DNA of 42,384 nucleotides from Stieleria bergensis (GTDB taxonomy: Bacteria > Planctomycetota > Planctomycetia > Pirellulales > Pirellulaceae): NCBI GenBank assembly GCA_007745635.1, contig CP036272.1:4573350-4615733 (forward strand), given 5' to 3'. Position 1 is the stretch's first letter; each line of letters starts with the position of its first letter. A program made the position numbers and the translations under genes. A model generated the notes under the pieces. The model did not search any database. It was not told where the DNA came from and worked only from the letters and a program-made list of their open reading frames with translations. Below are positions 20,453-31,114 of this stretch, piece after piece.

Positions 20453-21127
20453 TCACGACTGGCTCGCCCAGGCCGCCAGAGCGCTGCGACAGAATTGCTG
20501 GACCCGCTCCTCGCTTTTCACTCCCCGAGGGCATTCAACACCGCTCGCCGTGTCGATCGAGGTGGCACCGCTGGCGCGGATCGCGGCCGCGATGTTCTCC
20601 GGCTTCAGGCCACCGGCCAGCGTCCAATCACTGCACCCGTCACTCTCCTGCCAAGCCGCCAATGACTGCCAGTGCAATGTTTTGCCACTGCCACCATGTG
20701 CAGCACCAGCATCCGCGTCGAACAACAGATGACAGCCCGCATCCAGCCAGGGTGACACAAGGTCGTTGATGGCTTGGGCGCCGATCTCTCCCAGCGGCAA
20801 CTTGATCGCGCGAACCACTCGGCATCCGCTGGCGGTCAACTGCTGAGCCACATCGACGGATTCGTCACCGTGCAGCTGAATCACATCCAGCCCAACCGCC
20901 TCGGCAACTTCTTGACACTGCACGGCCGATCGATTGACGAACACGCCCACTCGCAGCAACCCGAATTCGTTGGCAAGCTGACAGAGCTCTGCCGTGCTCT
21001 CATCTTTCGGATCAACATAGCGAACGCTCTTGGGAAAGAAGTTCAGCCCGATGGCGTCGCCGCCAGCCTGGGACACCCACTGAACATCACAGTTATGCCG
21101 GACGCCACAGATTTTGACTTGAAACAC
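20453..21127 (-). CDS. trpF: Phosphoribosylanthranilate isomerase
   Basis: 224 residues, a TIM barrel catalysing the third step of tryptophan synthesis from chorismate. The start FQVKICGVRHNCDVQWVSQA carries the catalytic Cys in KICG. Next come GGDAIGLNFFPKSVRYV, DVIQLHGDES, a DADAGAAHGGSGKTLHW strand with the catalytic-region Asp, and the phosphate-binding end LAGGLKPENIAAAI ... SIDTASGVE. No other trp gene is close, so it is a scattered pathway gene. It is divergent from the membrane-protein gene at 21313, with 185 bases between. Confidence 0.95.
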   Translation of the reverse strand: MFQVKICGVRHNCDVQWVSQAGGDAIGLNFFPKSVRYVDPKDESTAELCQLANEFGLLRVGVFVNRSAVQCQEVAEAVGLDVIQLHGDESVDVAQQLTASGCRVVRAIKLPLGEIGAQAINDLVSPWLDAGCHLLFDADAGAAHGGSGKTLHWQSLAAWQESDGCSDWTLAGGLKPENIAAAIRASGATSIDTASGVECPRGVKSEERVQQFCRSALAAWASQS

Positions 21128-21312
21128 TCACCTACTCCGATAATCGCACCAATTGGCTTCACCGTCACAAACAGACTGATCGCCGACGGGGTTCCTGCCG
21201 ATCAAGCGATGATGTGGCAAAGTGCGCCGTCTGGCAAGCCTACTTTGCCAGATCCGCTGCGGCGCTGCACTCTCGCTCGCTGCAACTCGACTCACTTCAC
21301 CCGAGCTTACGA

Positions 21313-22413
21313 ATGAACAGTAAAGCCTTCCAACTGGCAACTGACCTCACTCTGGCTTTTGTGTCAACCTTCGTCATCATCATCGCTGCTTGGCCGGCGA
21401 CCGTTACTGTCCAAGAGGTGCAGTGTCGAACAGGTGATGAAGCCTGGACATCGTACTGCTTGGCGATCGATGATCCCGACCTCAAGAGGCTGCGCCAGGT
21501 CGCCCAGCAAACAGCTCGCCAGCAAGCGGCCGATCCCGAGACCACGGTGCTGGCAAGTTGGAGAAAGCAGTTGGCGGACCACTACGCTAACTTGGACCAA
21601 TCTCGTTTGGAACTGCAGCAACAGCTGACGGAAAACAAAGTTGCCCTGCTGCGTCCAGAGCCCAGCCAGCACCTGTTCACTCTTAGCGACAGCGGCATTG
21701 CACCCGGCGGCGTGACCAGCAAGTCGGTCGCTGCCGATCGTGCAGCCGCATTCAGTAAAGCGGCCTTCCGATTACCCACCGCGGACCAACTGACAATTGA
21801 CAAGCGTGCCGCGCCCGTCAATCCAGTTCATCGCAGCCCAGTTCATCACAGCGCCGCCCAAGACCAAGCAGCACCGAACCAAGTCGCGCTCGGCAACACC
21901 GCTGACACGTCACAGAACTTTGCTGTCCCCAATGTCGCTGCACCCAGTGTCACCGTTCCCAATGTTGCTGTCCCCAGTGCCGGCCTGAACTCAGACACCT
22001 CGCAAGACACGGCCTCGGGGGCCAGCGATTCATTCGTCCAACTGCCACCCGCTCCGGCACCTGTGCAAGTCGTGGAAACCCAGACGGCGTCGGCACCGCG
22101 ATCTGCGGGAGCGGCTTACTGGCAGAGCGTTGCCAAAGCGGCTAGCAATCCACTGGCAATCGGTGGTGTCTCTGGCCGGCTGGACGTCCGCTTCTTAAAG
22201 CCACGCAAACAGTCCTGGTCACCGCTGGCATTTCAAGTTGCCCTGCTGTTGGGACTTGTGGTGGCGGTTGGGTTTAAAGCATGGAGCATCAAGTCTCCGC
22301 GCATCGCCGGCCAGCCCTTCTTTGCACAACCACAACAAGTCATCGGGCGTTGGGCCACGCTGACCGTGCTGGCTGCGATCGGCTTCGTGGTATCCACCAC
22401 ACTCTTGGGTTAA
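21313..22413 (+). CDS. Membrane protein of unknown function
   Basis: 366 residues from the ATG at 21313; a longer frame from 21214 would put 33 uncharacteristic residues before a clear signal anchor. There is an N-terminal membrane segment at about 9-30 (LTLAFVSTFVIIIAAWPATV), then ~250 residues predicted outside or disordered: a short Gln/Leu-rich coiled-coil stretch (LDQSRLELQQQLTENK) and a Pro/Ala/Val-rich spacer with repeated VPNVA/VAPS phrases. Two C-terminal membrane segments follow (FQVALLLGLVVAVGF; LTVLAAIGFVVSTTLLG). I do not recognise a family. The ATPase gene starts 111 bases downstream, so a joint role in envelope function or export is possible. Confidence 0.75.
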   Translation: MNSKAFQLATDLTLAFVSTFVIIIAAWPATVTVQEVQCRTGDEAWTSYCLAIDDPDLKRLRQVAQQTARQQAADPETTVLASWRKQLADHYANLDQSRLELQQQLTENKVALLRPEPSQHLFTLSDSGIAPGGVTSKSVAADRAAAFSKAAFRLPTADQLTIDKRAAPVNPVHRSPVHHSAAQDQAAPNQVALGNTADTSQNFAVPNVAAPSVTVPNVAVPSAGLNSDTSQDTASGASDSFVQLPPAPAPVQVVETQTASAPRSAGAAYWQSVAKAASNPLAIGGVSGRLDVRFLKPRKQSWSPLAFQVALLLGLVVAVGFKAWSIKSPRIAGQPFFAQPQQVIGRWATLTVLAAIGFVVSTTLLG

Positions 22414-22524
22414 GTCCGAAATCCGATTCAGGTTACTGGCAGGTTATGCCGATTATTCGGATTGTGGGACCAGATGCCGTTGGGGTCGCCACCCTTGCCA
22501 CCACCTTTACTCGGGCAGAAACCG

Positions 22525-24162
22525 ATGAATTCTTGCGATCAAGACTTTTCGCTCCCTCCATTTCCCTGTTTCCCAACCGCCAGTCGATTTGTTGCCGTTG
22601 GCTCCGTTGCCGATGCCTTCGCCCGCGTTCAGCGCAGCATTCAAGCCTTTGAACCTTTCTCAACCGTGATTGGCCCTCCGGGAACTGGCAAGTCACTGCT
22701 CTGCGAACTGGTGGCTGAACACTTCACCCCGCAAATGAATGTGATCTCGCTGGGCGACACCTCGCTGGCGACCACCGACGCATTCTTGCAGCGCATCCTG
22801 CACGCGTTCAACGCTCACCAGTCGATCGACGAAACGATGCACTTGGAACTCCAAGTCCACGATGCCCTGGTCGGTCGCAACGCCAATGGAAAACCCAACC
22901 TGCTGATCATCGATGAGGCAGACGACCTAAGCGTCCAGACTCTTGAAGCGATTCGCCGCCTGTCCAACCTACGACGTGCTGGACACCCCATGTTGTCCGC
23001 CTTACTGGCCGGCGGACATCGGCTAGAAGAAACGTTGATCGAACCTGCCCTCGAAGGCTTCGTCCAACGGATCGGCGCACGATGCTACTTGCATCCTTTA
23101 GAAGCCCAGGAAGTTCGACAGTACATCTACCAGTCGATCAGCAACTGCCATGCATCGCCCGAAGAGACGATCAGCGAAAAAGCAGTTCATGCCGTCACGC
23201 ATGCGACCGGCGGCATCGCTCGCTTGATCAATCAACTGATGACCGAGGCGATCGACTGTGCCGCGGAAGAGGAACTGACAAAGATCTCCCATCAGGTCGT
23301 AGAAAAAGCTTGGTCACGCCTGCAGCAATTGCCTGGCCCCATTATTGACGAACCCGAAATGTCCTCACCGGTGACCAACATCGAGTTTGGCACCGACCTG
23401 GACAATTTGGAACACTCGGCCTCCGACGAAACCGACATGGCCCCAGTCTTTGACAACCCCGAATCCACTTGGATGCCACCGGCGCCGATCGAGGAAACAG
23501 AGACTCAGGAATCGGCTGTTCTGGAAACACCGCCAGTAAAAGCCATTGACCCTGCCGAACTGTTCGGCCGCTTTGAAATCGAAGAAGCGATCGAAGTCAG
23601 CCACGTCGCGACCAGCCAGACCAAACTCACACCTGAGACCGCCCCTCAACAATCCGAACCCGAGCAATCGGAACCCGAGCAATACGTTGAAGAAGCGGAA
23701 GAATGGGAAACTGAGTTTGGCACGCTGGCTTCGGCAGAGACCACGGAAACATCCGCCGGCTCAATCGACACCCTAACCAACGAACCGATGCTGGCGATGG
23801 CCCACGACATCGAAGCGTCCCCCGTCCAGGAAGACGCTGTCGCTCAGGAAACCGTGCCAGCGCGGGAAACAGCAACCCGCCAGGACACAGTGGTTTGGAT
23901 GGACGAATCCCATCCCATCAGTGCTCCGGCGTTTCCGACCAGCAAGCCCAACCTAGAAACGGAGTCCTCAGAAGCCAGCAGCCCCAAGTTGGAGGTCGTT
24001 CGGGCCGACGACACGGACCTGCTGTGGGTGACAGAAAGTGTTGAAGTTGAACAGCGCACTCCGGCTGGATCGGTCCAGGACAGCACGCCGGACGACCAAC
24101 AAAACGCGATCGAGAAACTGCAATTCGACCATCGTGAAATCCTGCAGCGAATGCGTGGCTAA
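22525..24162 (+). CDS. ExeA-like AAA ATPase with acidic C-terminal tail
   Basis: 545 residues from the ATG at 22525. Residues 10-270 form an AAA domain of the ExeA/GspA type: Walker A GPPGTGKS at 50-57, Walker B LLIIDEADDL at 126-135, sensor-like SALLAGGHRLEETL, and a RIGARCYLHPLEAQEVRQYI stretch close to the ExeA second domain. The rest (275-545) is strongly acidic, Glu/Thr/Pro-rich and probably unstructured, with the end NAIEKLQFDHREILQRMRG likely helical. ExeA family ATPases help secretin assembly or peptidoglycan passage in type II secretion. No secretin gene is in the window, so the partner is unknown, and a role with the preceding membrane protein is inferred only from position. Confidence 0.85.
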   Translation: MNSCDQDFSLPPFPCFPTASRFVAVGSVADAFARVQRSIQAFEPFSTVIGPPGTGKSLLCELVAEHFTPQMNVISLGDTSLATTDAFLQRILHAFNAHQSIDETMHLELQVHDALVGRNANGKPNLLIIDEADDLSVQTLEAIRRLSNLRRAGHPMLSALLAGGHRLEETLIEPALEGFVQRIGARCYLHPLEAQEVRQYIYQSISNCHASPEETISEKAVHAVTHATGGIARLINQLMTEAIDCAAEEELTKISHQVVEKAWSRLQQLPGPIIDEPEMSSPVTNIEFGTDLDNLEHSASDETDMAPVFDNPESTWMPPAPIEETETQESAVLETPPVKAIDPAELFGRFEIEEAIEVSHVATSQTKLTPETAPQQSEPEQSEPEQYVEEAEEWETEFGTLASAETTETSAGSIDTLTNEPMLAMAHDIEASPVQEDAVAQETVPARETATRQDTVVWMDESHPISAPAFPTSKPNLETESSEASSPKLEVVRADDTDLLWVTESVEVEQRTPAGSVQDSTPDDQQNAIEKLQFDHREILQRMRG

Positions 24163-24278
24163 GCCGCGAGTCGGCAACAAAATTCCGACCGGCGAACCTG
24201 CCGGTCAGCCGCCAGACATTGCGTCCACCGGTCAGCTGACTTACCCTTGAGGTCTCGAACCTTAACGATCAGCTGACA

Positions 24279-25100
24279 ATGGCTTCATCTTCGCAAAGCA
24301 AATCCCATCCCGCGGCAGCCTCTGATCCGGAACCGTTGTCCCAAACGTCCGGAAATTCTCTGCCCGCCTCACCACGTGTCCTGGTGGCGATTTGCACCTA
24401 CCAAGAAGCAGAGAATATCGAAGCCATCTTGGCAGCTCTCCGCGACGCACTGCCGCATGCAGATCTCTTGGTGGTAGACGACTCCTCCCCCGACGGCACC
24501 TCCGATTTGGTCCGTCAGCGACAAGCGGAAGATTCGAAACTGCTACTAAATCAGCGCACCGATGAACGGGGCTTGGGTTCTGCCATCGTCTCTGCCATGC
24601 AGCACGCCACCGAACAGGGCTACGAATTTTTTATCAACCTGGACGCTGACTTCAGCCACGATCCACAGGCACTGCCGGCGATGTTAACCTTGGCGGTCGA
24701 AGACCCACAGATCGATGTGGCCATCGGATCACGCTATGTCAAAGGCGGCAACATTATTGGCTGGCCGTTGCGACGGCGCGTGATCAGCAAGTTGCTCAAC
24801 ACCTTTGCCACCACTTGCCTGGGCCTTCCCGTTTCCGACTGCAGCGGTTCAATGCGTTGCTACCGCGTCAGTCGCTTGCAGCAGATTTCTCTTGCGACCC
24901 TTCAGTGCACCGGATACGCGGTTCTGGAAGAATTACTCGTCCGCATCCAGCGCAGCGGCGGAAAAATGGCAGAACTGCCAATCACCTTCACCGAGCGAGA
25001 ACTGGGACAGAGCAAGCTGTCCCTGGGCGAAGCGATTCGATCGGTCAAGTTTCTCTTGAAGCTCGCCTGGCAACTTCGGATTCGCCGCCAGGAAGTGTAA
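24279..25100 (+). CDS. DPM1-like family 2 glycosyltransferase
   Basis: 273 residues, GT-A fold. After a 30-residue disordered start come VLVAICTYQEAENIEAILAA and LLVVDDSSPDGTSD (nucleotide-sugar binding), NLDADFSHDPQAL with the metal-binding DAD, IGSRYVKGG, and RCTGYAVLEELLVR-like sequence before the end. There is no C-terminal membrane pair, so it corresponds to the short polyprenol-phosphate mannosyl/glucosyltransferase type (dolichol-phosphate mannosyltransferase). It probably charges a lipid carrier with a sugar at the cytoplasmic face for glycan or protein modification. It lies 116 bases after the ATPase gene and converges with the S41 protease. Confidence 0.92.
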   Translation: MASSSQSKSHPAAASDPEPLSQTSGNSLPASPRVLVAICTYQEAENIEAILAALRDALPHADLLVVDDSSPDGTSDLVRQRQAEDSKLLLNQRTDERGLGSAIVSAMQHATEQGYEFFINLDADFSHDPQALPAMLTLAVEDPQIDVAIGSRYVKGGNIIGWPLRRRVISKLLNTFATTCLGLPVSDCSGSMRCYRVSRLQQISLATLQCTGYAVLEELLVRIQRSGGKMAELPITFTERELGQSKLSLGEAIRSVKFLLKLAWQLRIRRQEV

Positions 25101-25180
25101 TCGTCCGGCAAAGCGCTGCGTCTCTCGCAGGCTCAGGCGGCCGACCGCAAACTGGCGACACTCCAGCGGCCAAGCATGAC

Positions 25181-26941
25181 TTAGCGTGGTTGGCCGGCCA
25201 CTCGATGCTGTTGCAATTGAGCCAATGCCGATTGCAGCACCTCATCGCGTTGATCACTGACGATCTGCCCCTCAGCATCTGGCCGAGCGGCGATGTACTT
25301 GGATTCGACGGTCACGTGTGGGTTGACGCCGTTGTAACTGATGGCCGTTCCATTGGGTGAATAGAACTTGGCGGTCGTCACGCACAGACCAAACTTTGCA
25401 GACTGCATGCGAAAGATCCCCTGCACACTGCCCTTGCCGTAACTGCGTTTTCCGACCAGCACACCGCGTTGACTATCGTGAATCGCACCGGCAAAAATTT
25501 CGCTGGCACTCGCGCTGTTATCATCAATCAGTACCGCCAAGGGACCATTCCAGGTGTTGGTGCGGTGAGCGACGTAATCGAAGTTTTCGCGAACGTTGCG
25601 ACCAAGTGTCGTGACAATCTTACCCTGTCCCAGAAACCGATCTGCAACATCTACCGCGGCCGTTAATAGACCACCGGGATTGCCGCGAACGTCCAAAATC
25701 AGACTCTGCATGCCCTTCTGATGCAAGGCCCATAAAGCCTGTTCAATCTCTCGTTTGGTCGTCTTTTGAAAGTTGGTCAGTCGCAGATAACCCACACCAT
25801 GTTCCTGATCAACGATGTGAACATTTTCAACACATGGCACGTCAACTCGGCGACGCTGAATGGTCATGTCCCGTTTACTGCCGTCCACCGAAAGCAAGCA
25901 AATCGAGACATTGGAGTGCTCGGGACCTCGCAGCAGGTCGGCGGCAACCGACGGGTCAGTCGTTCCGGTTTCAGCGTGATCCACTCGGACAATCCGTTCA
26001 CCTGCCTTCAACCCCGCTTGGTCAGCGGGACCACCGGGGATCACTGACAGAATCTTCAAGGAATCCGTGTCGGCTTCGAGTTCAACGCCCAAACCGACAA
26101 AGTTCCCTTCGATGTTGGAAAACATGTCATCCAACTGATCGCCGGACAACAGACGTGTGTATTGATCCAATGTGCACATTGCTCCACCCACGTACTCCAG
26201 CACGACAGCGGTTGGATTGAGCGACAATTCTTGCTGGGCAAGGGAAGCGACCATGGAAACCGTTTGCCGCAGTTCAGCGCGAGACGTAGTGGGCCGGTTC
26301 ACAATGCGTTGATGAATGGTCTGCTGGAACTGTTGAATGCGTTCACGCGACTGCTCAGCCAAATTCTGGTTGACGAAACCGGCTTCTTCTAAAGCGATTT
26401 CCAGCGAAGCTGTTCCGTGCAGTAAGACTCGAGCGAGATCCAATCGGTCAACGTAGTGCGTTTCCAGATTGACCAAAACCTCTGAATACAAGTCCAGTGC
26501 TTCGGAGGCGTTGTTGGTGCGAATTGATTGAACAAAGCTGCTGTCTTTGTAACGACGAATGATGTCACCGTGCAGCTTGCAGATGATCAAACGCTGGGCC
26601 ACCTGCTGCGACTCGGGAAACTCACGACTGGCTTTTTCATACCAGCGAGCCGCCTGCCCCCAATTCGACTGAGTCTCAAGTTCGGCTCCACGCTGCAAGA
26701 CGCTTTGCAGCGTCCGCTGACCCTCGACACCATTGGCGCCACCGTTGGCGACAGCTGTTTGCGGAGAGGTTGTGGGAGTGGTATGCGACGGAGCGGCCGG
26801 TTGATCAGCGTGCACCCACTGGGCAGCTGCCAAGCTGATGCAAACCAAACTCAGCTGCAACAGCACGCTGACCGCTGCCTTACGAATGCCCCGGTGATGA
26901 CCAACTGCGCACAATCTAGATCGACGTATCGGATTTGCCAT
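25181..26941 (-). CDS. S41-family C-terminal processing protease, secreted
   Basis: 586 residues from the ATG at 26941; a longer frame to 27067 lacks a signal sequence at its start. A signal peptide or anchor occupies ~20-45 (AAVSVLLQLSLVCISLAAAQ). A TPR-like helical region follows (WYEKASREFPESQQVAQRL). The PDZ domain lies near 310-400 (GLGVELEADTDSLKILSVIP). The protease core has the substrate strand GVGYLRLTNFQKTT, LILDVRGNPGGLL, and the Ser/Lys pair in DDNSASASEIFAGA and GKRSYGKGSVQG. It cleaves C-termini of periplasmic proteins. Being complete, it is expected to be active. Confidence 0.94.
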   Translation of the reverse strand: MANPIRRSRLCAVGHHRGIRKAAVSVLLQLSLVCISLAAAQWVHADQPAAPSHTTPTTSPQTAVANGGANGVEGQRTLQSVLQRGAELETQSNWGQAARWYEKASREFPESQQVAQRLIICKLHGDIIRRYKDSSFVQSIRTNNASEALDLYSEVLVNLETHYVDRLDLARVLLHGTASLEIALEEAGFVNQNLAEQSRERIQQFQQTIHQRIVNRPTTSRAELRQTVSMVASLAQQELSLNPTAVVLEYVGGAMCTLDQYTRLLSGDQLDDMFSNIEGNFVGLGVELEADTDSLKILSVIPGGPADQAGLKAGERIVRVDHAETGTTDPSVAADLLRGPEHSNVSICLLSVDGSKRDMTIQRRRVDVPCVENVHIVDQEHGVGYLRLTNFQKTTKREIEQALWALHQKGMQSLILDVRGNPGGLLTAAVDVADRFLGQGKIVTTLGRNVRENFDYVAHRTNTWNGPLAVLIDDNSASASEIFAGAIHDSQRGVLVGKRSYGKGSVQGIFRMQSAKFGLCVTTAKFYSPNGTAISYNGVNPHVTVESKYIAARPDAEGQIVSDQRDEVLQSALAQLQQHRVAGQPR

Positions 26942-28261
26942 GCTGTGTGGATCTCTTTTGGGTGTCGTTGGAGGGAGGGTTGGCAGGTCAGGCGAGATTT
27001 CAGAACTGCAAAGTCGCTGTGAAGATGACTTCACCAATGACGCTGACGTACGGCCGCGAAGGGACACCCAAAATCCGAGGCCTCGCGAGTATAGATCACA
27101 GAAAAAGCCCGGTCAAAAATCGTTTGTTTGAGCATTCCGCGTCAGCCTTTTGATCGCTACCAATTAACACCTTGTCATCTGTTTACAGCGATTGCTCGGA
27201 TTGGACACGCAAAAAGTCACAACGTTTTTTTGGCGCCAAAGCCCGCTTTCCGATTGGCTGAAAGCAGACACGTTCGGCCAATGCAATCTGGATGCGCCAT
27301 CCCTGGGCAAGACACGACGTCTTTGTCGTGGTTGTAAGAATCATTCTCGTAACCGCTCGATCACGGTCTGATCACGGCCTGCCTGCCGCTCAGAGACTCC
27401 GTTGCCAAACAGCCAACGCGATGCCGTGGCATTAACGATGACTGCCAGACACCCCGACGCGAAGAACCAACGCAACTGACCAAGTTGATGCTGATGGTCC
27501 AGCGTGATGGAGCTGACAAACAGGACGCATCAGCCAACGGTTCGTCAGGAGCATCAAATGTTGTTGCCAACAAACATCATCAGGTGCAGCAATGGAGTCT
27601 CCATCACAATAACTGTGTCAGACGCCACTGGCCAATCCGAATGTCCCTTCCAAGCGACTCCCGCAAAGCGTTGATTGACAATAGAACCCAATAAAACCGC
27701 AATTTCCCTGCGATTCAAAGAGTTTCATCGCTGCCACTCAACCTCGCTCTAATCGTTGGACACCAAGGCAATCGCGTTTGCCAAAGAACCCTTCAGCACA
27801 CCGCGATGTGCATAACAAGACTGATAGGGGTGGCCGCTACAACCGGACTGCTTTGGGCAATTCCCAAGGTTTTGTCCACCGCTTTTGAAAACGTAAACAA
27901 TAGAAAGTCCGATAGCTGCTTATGTCACGCAACCGACCCAATTTAACGGACTGGGAATTGCGAGACCTTGGTCGCAGGACTCGACCATGACAGAAGGGTT
28001 CAATGCTGAGCCCTACCCGCCCATATCACCCCGCTTCAATTGCGAATGGATTCCAGCGGACGACACAGCCAACTGAGTCTCTCGGCACACAGAGATTCTT
28101 CACACGCTATCGTCTGACAATGCACCTGCTAAGGAACCGGTTTTGCAACTCGGTCTGTTATCAGACGGCTTGCAAATCCAACGCCCGAACCAGTGAAGAC
28201 ATTGTGATCAGGAAGATCCCTCCCAGCGATGAAGCATTCTATTGCAAGGAGTTTTGTCACG
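26942..28261. other. 1.3-kb intergenic region
   Basis: This spacer separates the divergent protease and acidic-protein genes. It has lower GC than its neighbours and short open frames without protein-like composition. Visible small features are a hairpin CACGAC-GTCTTT-GTCGTG (27313-27330) and a direct repeat GATCACGG near 27363-27381. I see no RNA gene, insertion sequence or convincing promoter. Confidence 0.5.
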
Positions 28262-31114
28262 ATGACAATCCCCAGCTCACTCAGGAAACGCGCTAAACGC
28301 ATTGCACTGTATTTGCTGATCGCAGCTTCTGGCACATCACTGACATCCCCTCTTAATGCCAGCGAGCCACACATTGAACTAGCCAGCCATGACAGTGTTC
28401 ATTGGTGCGGCTGGACGGTCGAAGAGCAACTCAATGCTGCTTCGAACACCCCCCCTCCCCAAATCACATCGACCGACGAAAAGCCGAACGCTCTGACAGC
28501 AAAGCAATCGGACGCCAACAACAAGACCGCCCCCTCGGTCATGGTTGTAAAGCAAGCCGAACTATTCGGTACGGTCAGCATGCCTCTGGTCTCGATCACC
28601 AAGAACGACGAACTACGCATCACCACCTGCAACTACGACAATTGGCTCAAGAACGTCTTGGCTTCTGTCCCCGGAGTCAACACGACCACCGAAGCGACAG
28701 ACCAAGACAAGACTGCCGGAGTCCTTCAAGCGGACGACGCCGAACTCGGCTCAGCAGTCGCCGACGAAAGCACCGCTGTTGCCGCCGTCGAAGACTCAGC
28801 CATGGACACCGAAGTGGCCGACGCGGAAGCCGCCGAGGAATTTGCTCCCAACGAAGCCGTCGCCAGCACCGACCAAGCTGAACGGGTCGATGACCTGGCA
28901 ATTGACGCCGTCGATGACCAATACTACAGAGACGCGTACGACGACGATGAGTACTACGACAATCAGTACTACGATGAAGATCGCTACTATCAAGAAGACC
29001 TCGTCGCCGAACCGTGGAACCCGGAATCACCAATCGCCGAACCGGAGATCACCGTTGCAAACGCTCCGACGGTTTGCACACCGGTTGATGACGTCCAACT
29101 GAGCGTCAATGGCGAACTGGCCGTCAACGGGCAAACCAACAACAGCCCCATGATTAGCGACACTCCAAGTGTTGACATGGCAACCCAACGTGCCGCCGAA
29201 GCCAGCCTGGACGCGGAAACCAACGTCACTGAAGTCGCTCTAGACGAAGCTCCCATCGACGCTGTCGCCGTTGAAACTGAAACCGTCGAAACCGAAGTCG
29301 CTGACGTTGAAATCGCTCAAGCCGAGACGACTGAAGCGGAAATCGACGTGGTGTTCGAAGAGCCCACTCTGTCCGACGCCGATCTTGATGCTGACCCAGC
29401 GATGGCAAATCTTGACGAAGCCGGACACTCTGTCCTGGCCGAATCGGCTGACGCAACGGAAGCAGCCCCAAGCATCACCGCAGAAGACGTCACTGCTGAA
29501 CAAGAGATCACGGCCACCGATGACGACTCCTTTGACCAAGTCGACGACGTCGTGATCACCCCGCCTGCAATGCAAGCGTCGGATGCCGAACAAGCGGAAC
29601 TCGCGGACAACAGCGACCTAATCCAACAGGTGGTGCAAGGTCCAGTTACCGCTGAGGGAACGCTTCCGATTCTGCTAGACGAAGTCGTCGTCAGCGATGA
29701 ACGAGCCGACAGCGAAACCGCGACCGATCACTCGGTGATTGACGAAACTCCTGCCGTCGTCAGCAGAACTTCGGACGAGTTCAACGAATGGCTCGCTTCA
29801 CTGGCCGTGGCCTCGACTCCCGGCACCATGTCCTGGATCGAACTGAGCGAGCCTCTGGCAGCGATCTACCAAGATGCCGTCGCTGAGGCCGATCCGGTCA
29901 GCCCAGCCGAATCAAGCGATGCCCTGGCCACCGTCGAACAGCCTGCTAAATCTCAGCCGGAACAAGACGCTCCCACCGCAGCGGACCTAGTGGGCAGCTC
30001 TGCTGTGATCGCAACCATCGAAGAAGAGTACCAACCTTACGATGTTGCCAGTGCTTCCGAACCAGAGGCCACCATCGCCCAGCTGGACACCACGCAACCA
30101 GCTGACTCGGATGTTCAAGCGATGCCGGAACAGACTAGCACGCCAGCAGACACCGAGCCCGAAGCTACCGAGCCCGAAGCTACCGAGCCCGAAGCAATCG
30201 AGCCTGAAGCAATCGAGCCTGAAGCAATCGAGCCCGAAGCAATCGAGCCTGAAGCAATCGAGCCTGAAGCAATCGAGCCTGAAGCAATCGAGCCTGAAGC
30301 AATCGAGCCTGAAGCAATCGAGCCTGAAGCAATCGAGCCCGAAAGCACCGAGACCGCGGCACCCATCACTGCGATCGACCGCCTCATCAATCCCGATCGC
30401 CCTTGGACCATTGACTCCTGCTGGGTCATTCGCCAACCGGGCTGGAGCGTTTTCCACCAAGAACCTCAGCCGCGGGCACTGACGGTGCTGAAAGCTGAGC
30501 ACAACGACGCGATCGCTGCGACCGAAAGCGGGGCGACCGAAGAGCAACCCGTCACAGCAGAGCCTGCCGCTGTCTTGCAAATCGCTGACGCCGCGGACAC
30601 TCCCCCGCTGCCTCAGTCTTTGGTGGGATCGGCTGACTGCCTGCTGGACCACTGGCTCTGGCAAGCTGACTTGTTGGCCCAAGACAACCCTTGGGTTCAA
30701 GAACTCTCCGACGCCGAGAATTTGGGTGCTGCCATCGTTCAGTTGTCAGATCGTTACACCACCGTCACCCAGGACGTGCTGACGGAGATCGCGACCAAGC
30801 TGCCTGCACCCGCTGCCAAGCCTGCTCCCCAGCCCGTGATGGTGCAAGAGTTAGCTGATGACGAGCAACGCATCGCAACCGCCGATGTGGAGCCAGCGAC
30901 TGAAGTGACGTCTACTGCCCCCGCAGCAGACGCGATCGTCACCGCACAAGAGCCTGTCGTCAGCACAGAAAATCAATTGCAACCCTATCAGGAGTTGCTG
31001 GACAACGTGATTGACGCCTCGAAGTTCTTGGTCGACGACATCCAGCGGCAAGCACAAGCGGCTGCCAAAGTTGCTGACTCGAGCGAAAACAGCGACAGCC
31101 AAACGCTGCGATAG
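28262..31114 (+). CDS. Large, very acidic exported protein with pentapeptide repeats
   Basis: 950 residues from the ATG at 28262, which has AGGAG ten bases upstream; an ATG at 28229 is an alternative. A signal peptide is clear ([20 protein letters not shown]). The mature part is dominated by Glu, Asp, Ala, Thr and Val and should be largely disordered with very low pI. A Tyr/Asp block follows near residues 220-245 ([20 protein letters not shown]). A 13-unit EPEA[T/I] repeat is at 30155-30349. Short Trp-containing motifs recur: [25 protein letters not shown], and two WxxxxxQPGW-like stretches. I do not recognise a family. It may bind cations or act in the cell envelope. The repeat could vary in length by slippage. 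Confidence 0.85.
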   Translation: MTIPSSLRKRAKRIALYLLIAASGTSLTSPLNASEPHIELASHDSVHWCGWTVEEQLNAASNTPPPQITSTDEKPNALTAKQSDANNKTAPSVMVVKQAELFGTVSMPLVSITKNDELRITTCNYDNWLKNVLASVPGVNTTTEATDQDKTAGVLQADDAELGSAVADESTAVAAVEDSAMDTEVADAEAAEEFAPNEAVASTDQAERVDDLAIDAVDDQYYRDAYDDDEYYDNQYYDEDRYYQEDLVAEPWNPESPIAEPEITVANAPTVCTPVDDVQLSVNGELAVNGQTNNSPMISDTPSVDMATQRAAEASLDAETNVTEVALDEAPIDAVAVETETVETEVADVEIAQAETTEAEIDVVFEEPTLSDADLDADPAMANLDEAGHSVLAESADATEAAPSITAEDVTAEQEITATDDDSFDQVDDVVITPPAMQASDAEQAELADNSDLIQQVVQGPVTAEGTLPILLDEVVVSDERADSETATDHSVIDETPAVVSRTSDEFNEWLASLAVASTPGTMSWIELSEPLAAIYQDAVAEADPVSPAESSDALATVEQPAKSQPEQDAPTAADLVGSSAVIATIEEEYQPYDVASASEPEATIAQLDTTQPADSDVQAMPEQTSTPADTEPEATEPEATEPEAIEPEAIEPEAIEPEAIEPEAIEPEAIEPEAIEPEAIEPEAIEPEAIEPESTETAAPITAIDRLINPDRPWTIDSCWVIRQPGWSVFHQEPQPRALTVLKAEHNDAIAATESGATEEQPVTAEPAAVLQIADAADTPPLPQSLVGSADCLLDHWLWQADLLAQDNPWVQELSDAENLGAAIVQLSDRYTTVTQDVLTEIATKLPAPAAKPAPQPVMVQELADDEQRIATADVEPATEVTSTAPAADAIVTAQEPVVSTENQLQPYQELLDNVIDASKFLVDDIQRQAQAAAKVADSSENSDSQTLR
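30155..30349 (+). repeat. 15-bp minisatellite coding for 13 EPEAx units
   Basis: Thirteen in-frame units of 15 bases, each starting GAG: two EPEAT, ten EPEAI and a final EPEST. Most EPEAI units are identical (GAGCCTGAAGCAATC), the rest differing only at one synonymous C/T. Such near-identity over 195 bases points to recent expansion. Confidence 0.98.

Noticed and set aside
30115..30429. Antisense frame of repeated GSIAS units
   Set aside because: It is the complement of the in-frame EPEAI minisatellite of the acidic protein; all frames of a 15-bp repeat stay open.
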